A stretch of 19,833 nucleotides of DNA. It comes from DASQWP01 sp050697555 (GTDB lineage: Bacteria; Actinomycetota; Thermoleophilia; Gaiellales; Gaiellaceae). Within the stretch, counting starts at the first letter, position 1. Every line of letters begins with the position of its first letter. Under the pieces are notes generated by a model. The model had not been told where the DNA came from. It saw nothing but the letters and a program-made list of their open reading frames with translations, and searched no databases. Below are positions 15,260 to 19,833 of the stretch, in pieces. A program made the translations under genes and the position numbers. The DNA lies in assembly GCA_050697555.1 (NCBI GenBank), contig JBOHAD010000045.1, positions 1 through 19,833 on the forward strand, given 5' to 3'.

Positions 15260-15928
15260 GTGCCTCGCCGTCAGCTCGCCGCCACCGCTCGGACCTCTCA
15301 GGAGAAGTCCCAGCGAGAGCTCGCAGACCTCCAGCTCGTCCTCCGCGCCCGCAACGACGACGGCACCGCGATGGACGCGCTCATCCGGCGCTACACCGGC
15401 TTCGTGCGTCTGAAGGCGAGCTCGTACTTTCTCGCGGGCGGGGATTCCGACGACCTGATCCAGGAGGGCATGATCGGGCTCTACAAGGCGGTGCGGGACT
15501 TCCGCTCGGACAAGGAGACGTCCTTCCGCAGCTTCGCCGAGCTCTGCATCACCCGGCAGATCATCACCGCGATCAAGACGGCCACTCGTTACAAGCATGC
15601 ACCGCTCAACACCTACGTGTCCTTCAGCCAGACGCCGGCCGGCCAGGAGGACGGGGACTGCACGCTCGGCGACGCGCTGCCCGGGCCCGGGGTTCAGGAT
15701 CCCGCCGTCTGCGTCATCTCCACGCAGGAGCTCCAGAGCCTCGTCTTCTCGCTCGGCACGGGCCTCTCGCCACTCGAGAGCGAAGCCCTTCGCCTCTACC
15801 TGGAGGGACTCTCGTACGAGCAGATGGCCGAGGACCTCGGCTGCGACACGAAGACGATCGACAACGCCCTTCAGCGCGTGAAGCGGAAGGTGCTCCAGCA
15901 CCAGCGCTCGCGCCAGGTCCTCGACTGA
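15260..15928 (+). CDS. sigH: RNA polymerase sigma factor, SigH (sigma-H) type
   Basis: A 222-aa alternative sigma70-family factor. Region 2 spans about 38-118 and is strikingly like Bacillus Spo0H/SigH: DDLIQEGMIGLYKAVRDF, TSFRSFAELCITRQI and ITAIKTATRYKHAPLNTYVS. Region 4 spans about 165-212 (LEGLSYEQMAEDLGCDTKTI, then DNALQRVKRKVL). Region 3 is absent, as in SigH. GTG 15260 is supported by AGGAGG ending 5 nt upstream. The leader at 15187-15259 contains two small dyads. In Bacillus SigH drives transition-state and sporulation genes; what it controls here is unknown, but its place after a YacP homologue supports orthology rather than chance similarity. Confidence 0.93.
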   Translation: MPRRQLAATARTSQEKSQRELADLQLVLRARNDDGTAMDALIRRYTGFVRLKASSYFLAGGDSDDLIQEGMIGLYKAVRDFRSDKETSFRSFAELCITRQIITAIKTATRYKHAPLNTYVSFSQTPAGQEDGDCTLGDALPGPGVQDPAVCVISTQELQSLVFSLGTGLSPLESEALRLYLEGLSYEQMAEDLGCDTKTIDNALQRVKRKVLQHQRSRQVLD

Positions 15929-15949
15929 CCAGCGCTACCATTCCGGAGC

Positions 15950-16022
15950 GCCGGAGTAGCTCAGCTGGTAGAGCAAGCGCCTTGTAAGCGCTAGGTCGTG
16001 GGTTCGAGTCCCGCCTCCGGCT
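15950..16022 (+). tRNA. tRNA-Thr (anticodon TGT)
   Basis: Complete cloverleaf: acceptor stem GCCGGAG / CTCCGGC, D arm GCTC-AGCTGGTA-GAGC, anticodon stem AGCGC / GCGCT around loop CTTGTAA (anticodon TGT, reading ACA), variable loop AGGTC, and T arm GTGGG-TTCGAGT-CCCGC. The discriminator is T. CCA is not encoded. The T stem contains one T-G wobble that is a C-G pair in the partial copy at 16939. It lies 21 bp after the sigma factor stop. Confidence 0.97.
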
Positions 16023-16023
16023 T
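16000..16023 (+). repeat. Left attachment-like repeat (3' end of tRNA-Thr)
   Basis: The last 23 bases of the tRNA plus one more are repeated exactly (24 bp) at 16939-16962. With one mismatch at 15999 the match extends back to 15993. This is the T-loop/acceptor segment classically used by tRNA-targeting integrases. Confidence 0.7.
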
Positions 16024-16024
16024 T

Positions 16025-16060
16025 AGGAAATGCCGGTCACAAGTGTTTCCGGGATTTCCT
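16025..16060 (+). terminator. Hairpin after tRNA-Thr
   Basis: AGGAAAT (16025-16031) pairs with ATTTCCT (16054-16060). After one G-G mismatch, CCGG (16033-16036) pairs with CCGG (16049-16052). It starts 2 nt after the tRNA and is followed by pyrimidine-rich CTTCGTC. It is the probable end of the tRNA transcript. Confidence 0.5.
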
Positions 16061-16203
16061 CTTCGTCAATCCTCCAGATCGAAAGCCTTCGGAGAGAGCG
16101 CGGGATGCTCTGAGGACTGTCCGGGCTAACTGACATCCAGTTCCGGGGTCGACGAAGGCTCGCCCTGCTGCCCACGGTTCGGGAGCGGGACGGGAGCGCC
16201 CTG

Positions 16204-16374
16204 TCAGACTTGCTCTACCGGTGTGGGCTCGAGCGAGCGGGAGAGGCGCTCAACAGTTGGGCTCGCGCTCGACGCGTCTGAAGCGGCGCCCACAAAGAGC
16301 GCAGCTACGAGCAGCATGGCGCTCGGTAAGGCAACGGCCAGGTAGGCAAGTAGTGCGATGAGCCAGATCGGCAT
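16204..16374 (-). CDS. Small single-pass membrane protein
   Basis: A 56-aa ORF that starts MPIWLIALLAYLAVALPSAM and continues LLVAALFVGAAS, giving an unbroken hydrophobic stretch over residues 3-31. A polar, Ser/Glu-rich tail of 25 residues ends TPVEQV. The ribosome binding site is among the best in the window: GGAAGGAG, 6 nt before the ATG. It lies alone inside the tRNA-Thr-bounded segment. Third codon positions are less GC-rich than in neighbouring genes, consistent with foreign origin. No family is recognised. The size and one-helix layout resemble small toxin, holin-like or regulatory membrane peptides, but nothing in the sequence decides between these. Confidence 0.5.
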   Translation of the reverse strand: MPIWLIALLAYLAVALPSAMLLVAALFVGAASDASSASPTVERLSRSLEPTPVEQV

Positions 16375-16938
16375 CTTCGACTCCTTCCGCTGCCAAGGCT
16401 ACGTGGCCGATTCGCGCCCGTGGGTCGCCAACCGGTTGCTATCGCGTTCCAGCCCGGGGAACACCTCCCGCATCCTGGTCCACAAAGCTGTGAAGAGTCG
16501 CTCGTGCGAGATGACCACTCACAGCGCAGGCGCAGGCTTCGGAGCCTAGTGGAGAGGGAACCGGCCGCCGCAGGTACTCGGGGGGAATGAGCCCTTGCGG
16601 CCACCCCGGGACAAGTGGAGGGGCATTGTCAGCAGCCTTCCCTCGGTCGGTTCCCTCGTGGCAAGACTAGCGCGCTGGCCGAATGCTGTTAGCCAACAAG
16701 CTGGGTGATGAGAGAACCTCATCGCCCCTCGCGCGAGAACATCCGCCTCGATACCGAGATCGTCAGGCTCCTCTCGGAACTCCTGAGACCCTTCGACCAG
16801 AGATCGCTCCTCTGATTCCCGAGCTCTTCGATTTCCCGAGCGAGCAAGACGAGGGGGCGTCCTCTATGCCATTGAGCCAACGGACCATCGCGGCGATGGT
16901 GCCTTCCGCTCCGGTTGCTGGAAGTTGCTCGAGGTCGC

Positions 16939-16962
16939 GGGTTCGAGTCCCGCCTCCGGCTT
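16939..16962 (+). repeat. Right attachment-like repeat (copy of tRNA-Thr 3' end)
   Basis: Exact 24-bp copy of 16000-16023; with one mismatch it extends left to 16932. The sequence to its left does not fold as the 5' half of a tRNA, so this is an isolated 3' fragment rather than a second tRNA gene. It ends 14 bp before the stop codon of the RTX/phosphatase-like gene. Confidence 0.7.
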
Positions 16963-16976
16963 CTACGGCCGGGTGC

Positions 16977-18524
16977 CTAACGGCACTTGGCGGAGCCGGA
17001 GTCGCTGAACCGGCCTCCCGGGTCCGGGACGAACCGCCAGTCGTAGCTCCGTTTGTGCAGCGTTAGCTTGAGGACGCCGAACGTTCTCGCGTTCCGGGCG
17101 GCGCTCCCGATTAGGCGCTTCCTGAAGCCTTGCAGGCTCTCGCCGCCCGTCCCGACGACGAACTGGCGGATGCCGCGTGCTTGATCGAGCCCGCCGATTG
17201 GGTTGAGCGGGTGGAAGCGCTCGTAGTTCTGGGCGTGGCCGCTGAGGACGAGCTCGGCGCCGGCGTCGTAGAGCGCCTGCCAGAGGGGTTCCGTGCTGAG
17301 AGTGGACTGCCCGGCAGAGCTGAAGCGCGGCTCGTGCCAGAAGGCGAGCGTACACGCCGCCGGGTTGGCGGCGAGGTCGGCGCGGAGCCACTGCTCCTGG
17401 GGGGAGCCGGCATCGCAACTCAGCACGCCCGGGCAGTTGCTGTCCAGCGAGACGATGTGCCATCCGCCGAGATCGAAGCTGTACCAGAGGGAGCCTGCGG
17501 GCCTGGCTCGAGCGCCCCAGTAGCGGCGGTAGCCGCCCCCGCCGAAGCGATCCTGCTCCTTCCCAGGCGCCGGGTAGCTGATCGCTTTGAAGCGCCCCCA
17601 GCTTGGGTGGTAGCTCCTCCGGTACTTCCAGAGCTGGCCGTCCTCGTTCTGGACGTCGCCGAGAACGAGCACGGCGTCCGGCTCGAGGCTTTCGACGAGC
17701 GCCGCGGTGTGCCCTTGCCGACATTTCGTCGCCGTCCCGAAGCCCGCCTCGAAGGACTTCGATTGAGGGTCGCACGCGATATCGCCGGCTGCGACGAGGA
17801 CGGGGTCGCTGACCGACTCCACGCGCGTTACCCGGTCGAGCCGGCCGACGTCGGCGCGATCCCGGCCGGAGCCGCCGTCGATCCGGTCGGGAAAGCCGTC
17901 GCGGGCGCGCAGCGTGTCGTTCCCCGGTCCGCCGTAGAGACGATCGGCGCCGGGGCCTCCAGTGATCACGTCGTCGCCAGGGCCCCCGAAAATCACGTCG
18001 TCCCCCGCCCCGCCGGTGATGACGTCGTCGCCGCCCAGCCCGCAGATGACGTCGTCGATGCGCGTTCCATTGAGTACGTCGTCCGCATCGGTGCCGATGG
18101 CGGTGCAGGTGTGACGCCTCCCGCTGGGATCCGCGATCACGACCGGGTCTGCCGAGGCGCCGGGGGTCACCCCGGGCCCGCGAATCTGCGCGTCAGCCGC
18201 CTCGTCGGAGCCGGGGTCGTTCCCGAGGACGACGCCTACGCCGGCCCCGATGCCGGCGGCGAGCACGAGGACTGCCGCCGAGGCGACCAGGCCGGGCCGC
18301 CACCTCCGTCGCGGACGTGCCCTCCGTCTGGGAACGGTGGGCGTCGGCCGGGGCCGCGGCACTTGGACAGGCTCGGGTGCTACCTCGGCCGAGGGCCGGG
18401 CGGTCTCCTGGGCAGGTTCGGGCGCCTGTTCGGAGGGCTCCCCGGGAAAGGGCTTGAGCGTCCACTCCGTCGATCCGACGATGTCACGCTCGACCGAGAC
18501 CCATTTCTCCGGCTGGCTGCTCAC
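16977..18524 (-). CDS. Membrane-anchored RTX-repeat protein with degenerate metallophosphatase domain
   Basis: A 515-aa protein. It has a Pro/Arg-rich cytoplasmic N-terminus (1-78, PRRRARPRRRWRP), one membrane helix (79-100), then an extracellular part. Residues about 144-223 are RTX-type Ca2+-binding nonapeptides (GGDDVITGGAGDDVIFGGPG, then GPGADRLYGGPGNDTL). Residues 240-500 follow a purple-acid-phosphatase-like calcineurin fold: GDIAC (247), LGDVQN (288), FWHEPRFSS (His397) and LSGHAQNYERF (429). Compared with the family motifs, GDxxY reads GDVQN, GNH(D/E) reads GKEQ (321-324) and GHxH reads GHAQ. Several metal ligands are therefore missing and it is probably not an active phosphatase. The GTG start overlaps the stop of a 40-aa ORF (GTGA). 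Extracellular anchoring is inferred from positive-inside charge. Confidence 0.82.
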   Translation of the reverse strand: MSSQPEKWVSVERDIVGSTEWTLKPFPGEPSEQAPEPAQETARPSAEVAPEPVQVPRPRPTPTVPRRRARPRRRWRPGLVASAAVLVLAAGIGAGVGVVLGNDPGSDEAADAQIRGPGVTPGASADPVVIADPSGRRHTCTAIGTDADDVLNGTRIDDVICGLGGDDVITGGAGDDVIFGGPGDDVITGGPGADRLYGGPGNDTLRARDGFPDRIDGGSGRDRADVGRLDRVTRVESVSDPVLVAAGDIACDPQSKSFEAGFGTATKCRQGHTAALVESLEPDAVLVLGDVQNEDGQLWKYRRSYHPSWGRFKAISYPAPGKEQDRFGGGGYRRYWGARARPAGSLWYSFDLGGWHIVSLDSNCPGVLSCDAGSPQEQWLRADLAANPAACTLAFWHEPRFSSAGQSTLSTEPLWQALYDAGAELVLSGHAQNYERFHPLNPIGGLDQARGIRQFVVGTGGESLQGFRKRLIGSAARNARTFGVLKLTLHKRSYDWRFVPDPGGRFSDSGSAKCR

Positions 18525-18643
18525 GTCATTCCGTGCCGCCTCTGCTTCTCGAGACCGCCGCGGCTTGCCGCCCGCGAGCGATCATCTCGAATTCGGTCGT
18601 CACAGCGATAGCAGATCCCGTCTGCGGCCGTGGCCGCCGGCAT
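18521..18643 (-). CDS. Small CxxC protein coupled to the RTX/phosphatase-like gene
   Basis: A 40-aa ORF from ATG 18643, preceded by GGGAGC about 5 nt upstream. Its sequence begins MPAATAADGICYRCDDRIRD and ends RRHGMT; the stop TGA overlaps the GTG start of the downstream 515-aa gene (GTGA). One CxxC pair (C11, C14) followed by a very basic tail could bind metal with a partner or as a dimer. It may instead be a short upstream ORF whose translation drives the weakly initiated downstream gene. No family is recognised and it may prove to be only a leader. Confidence 0.35.
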   Translation of the reverse strand: MPAATAADGICYRCDDRIRDDRSRAASRGGLEKQRRHGMT

Positions 18644-18704
18644 GCCGCTGCTCCCGCTGGGTCATGGCGTTGACAGGTGTCGGGCTTCGCGAGAAGGTTG
18701 CGCG

Positions 18705-19833
18705 ATGACCGTGGAGGCGGGCGGGCGCCCGCGGCCGAGGCTCGGGCTGGCGCTCTCGGGCGGCGGCTTTCGCGCCGCTTTCTTTCATATCGGAGTCCTC
18801 GCGCGCATGGCCGAGATGGGCATGCTCCGGCGGGTCGAGGTGATCTCGACGGTCTCCGGCGGTTCGATCGTGGGCGCCCTCTACTACATCCACGTGCGCG
18901 CGCTCCTCCAGGCGATCCCGGATGACGAGATCACGGACGGGCACTACGCCGACATCGTCGAGCGCATCGCGGAGACCTTCCTGCGCGGCGTCGAGACGAA
19001 CCTGCGCGGGCGTACGTTCCGCGACCTCCGCAAGAACGTCCGCATGGCGCGGAACGACTACTCCCGCAGCGACCGGCTCGGCGAGCTCTACGACGAGACG
19101 TTCTACCGCCCCGCGTGGAACGAGCGCCGCGACGAGATGATCGAGATGAGGGAGCTCCTGATCGTCCCCGCCGGTGAGGGGCGGGACTTCAACCCCGTCA
19201 AGGGGAACCCAGGACGGAACGCCCCGGTTCCAATCCTGATGATCAACGCCACCTCTCTGAACACGGGCCACAACTGGCGCTTCGAGGCCGTCGGCATGGG
19301 CGAGCCCGATCGCGCCGGGGCTGTCCCGGAGGAGCAGGCGGCCCGGGAGGACCCGCTCGAGGACGCCCGGCGCGAGGTCGATCGCAACGAGCGCCTCCGG
19401 TGGACGCGCTACGACCTGCTTCCCAAGAACCAGGCGAACTTCGAGCTCGGGTACGCCGTCGCCGCCTCTGCGTGCGTGCCGACGCTCTTCCATCCACTGC
19501 CGGTCACCCGCCTCTTCCAGGCTCCGGACAGGAAGCCGATTACCGTGCAGCTCGTCGACGGCGGTGTGCACGACAACCAGGGGATCGAAGGGCTCATCGA
19601 GTACGACTGCGATCCGATCGTCGTCAGCGACGCCTCGGGCTACCTCCCGGACGACCGTGATCCGGCGACCCGGATTCCGGCGGTCGCAGGGCGCACGCTC
19701 GGCATCTACGGCGACCGCGTCCGGGAGGAGCAGCTCATCAACGCGCGTCTGGACCGGGACGAGACCCGCTTCGGGCTCATGCACCTGCGCAAGGGCATCG
19801 CCGGCTTCGCCCTCTCGCCCACCTGGGAGGATG
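18705..19833 (+). CDS. Patatin-like phospholipase (3' end beyond window)
   Basis: The first 376 residues of a patatin-like serine acyl hydrolase. The oxyanion-hole glycines are in LALSGGGFRAAFFHIG (15-30), the nucleophile is Ser54 in STVSGGSIVGALY, and the catalytic dyad Asp285 is in LVDGGVHDNQG. The N-terminus has no signal peptide, so it is cytoplasmic or at the inner membrane face. A long Arg/Glu-rich insertion (about 85-175 and 200-235) separates the two halves, as in larger bacterial patatins that act on membrane lipids. GAGAAGG lies 7 nt before the ATG. It is divergent from the RTX/phosphatase-like gene. No nucleotide cyclase or other sign of an anti-phage operon is seen, though the downstream genes are not in the window. 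Confidence 0.9.
   Translation, partial: MTVEAGGRPRPRLGLALSGGGFRAAFFHIGVLARMAEMGMLRRVEVISTVSGGSIVGALYYIHVRALLQAIPDDEITDGHYADIVERIAETFLRGVETNLRGRTFRDLRKNVRMARNDYSRSDRLGELYDETFYRPAWNERRDEMIEMRELLIVPAGEGRDFNPVKGNPGRNAPVPILMINATSLNTGHNWRFEAVGMGEPDRAGAVPEEQAAREDPLEDARREVDRNERLRWTRYDLLPKNQANFELGYAVAASACVPTLFHPLPVTRLFQAPDRKPITVQLVDGGVHDNQGIEGLIEYDCDPIVVSDASGYLPDDRDPATRIPAVAGRTLGIYGDRVREEQLINARLDRDETRFGLMHLRKGIAGFALSPTWED

Larger units (their letters stand above)
16023..16962. mobile_element. Probable remnant of an element integrated at tRNA-Thr
   Basis: About 0.94 kb bounded by the 3' end of an intact tRNA-Thr and an exact 24-bp copy of it. The interior is visibly less GC-rich than the rest of the window and lacks long ORFs with host-like codon use. 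I find no integrase, transposase or replication gene. What it holds: the post-tRNA hairpin (16025-16060), one small membrane-protein ORF with a strong ribosome binding site (16204-16374, minus), a weaker 39-codon ORF upstream of that (16399-16518, minus), and about 420 bp (16519-16938) in which I see nothing convincing. Either a deletion derivative of a larger island or a tiny cargo-only element would fit. Confidence 0.5.

Noticed and set aside
16399..16518. 39-aa minus-strand ORF (GTG start) upstream of the small membrane protein
   Set aside because: Codon use is fairly host-like and the sequence (HERLFTALWTRMREVFPGLE) looks protein-like. It has no ribosome binding site and starts right after an in-frame stop, so it may be a gene fragment. 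Not strong enough to annotate.
16690..16815. 36-aa plus-strand frame (MREPHRPSRENIRLDTEIVR...)
   Set aside because: No ribosome binding site and no recognisable family; it could be a fragment of a lost element gene but cannot be supported.
16932..16962. Second tRNA gene
   Set aside because: Only the T arm and 3' acceptor strand are present. The upstream sequence does not supply a D arm, anticodon arm or matching 5' acceptor strand.
16683..17066. 127-codon plus-strand ORF crossing the right tRNA-like repeat
   Set aside because: It runs through the attachment-like repeat and into the 3' end of the minus-strand RTX/phosphatase-like gene. There is no ribosome binding site, and the composition is Pro/Arg/Ser-rich as expected for antisense frames of GC-rich genes.
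18705..19833. Patatin as effector of a CBASS-type defence operon
   Set aside because: No CD-NTase or other defence gene is visible, and the upstream neighbour is divergent and unrelated. The downstream side is outside the window, so nothing supports it.

Overview
The window is about 19.8 kb of very GC-rich, gene-dense bacterial DNA with strong G/C third-position bias. The gene set is a bacillar-type SigH sigma factor beside cysS and rlmB, a stand-alone Hcp protein, a CPxWC/H small protein, and RTX and patatin proteins. With short or absent 5' leaders, this suggests a deep-branching actinobacterium, perhaps class Thermoleophilia (Gaiellales or Solirubrobacterales). That placement is inference from composition and gene content; no 16S rRNA is present.

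Left part (1-6700): the 5' end of a sensor kinase and its OmpR-type response regulator (minus strand, overlapping by GTGA), then a secreted spondin-domain protein and a short MutY glycosylase, also on minus. On plus come a SnoaL/NTF2-like pseudogene with an out-of-frame internal deletion and an orphan Hcp-family protein. They converge on a minus-strand NPPY methyltransferase. Divergent from that, a compact glutamyl-tRNA synthetase is followed by a PRC-barrel membrane protein.

Middle (6800-11560): a glyoxylate-shunt locus. A LysR regulator (minus) is divergent from a 49-aa Cys/His protein, malate synthase (aceB) and isocitrate lyase (aceA). An AT-rich dyad with a T-N11-A motif lies in the divergent region. 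A lipoprotein converges on aceA across a hairpin that spans the aceA stop codon.

Right-middle (11630-16060): cysS, rlmB, an MFS transporter and a NYN/YacP nuclease are packed with overlapping ends. They are followed by a SigH-type sigma factor with its own near-consensus promoter, then tRNA-Thr(TGT). The order cysS-rlmB-yacP-sigH matches the arrangement known from Bacillus, here with an MFS gene inserted.

Right end (16000-19833): the last 24 bp of tRNA-Thr are repeated exactly at 16939-16962. They bracket about 0.94 kb of lower-GC, gene-poor DNA that looks like the remnant of a tRNA-integrated element. It holds one good small membrane-protein ORF with a strong ribosome binding site. Beyond it are a membrane-anchored RTX-repeat protein whose metallophosphatase domain has lost several metal-ligand motifs, a coupled 40-aa CxxC ORF upstream of it, and a divergent patatin-like phospholipase cut by the window edge.

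The best leads are the tRNA-bounded remnant with its small membrane gene, the apparent pseudo-phosphatase with its coupled CxxC peptide, the orphan Hcp, the compact GluRS, and the retained SigH neighbourhood.
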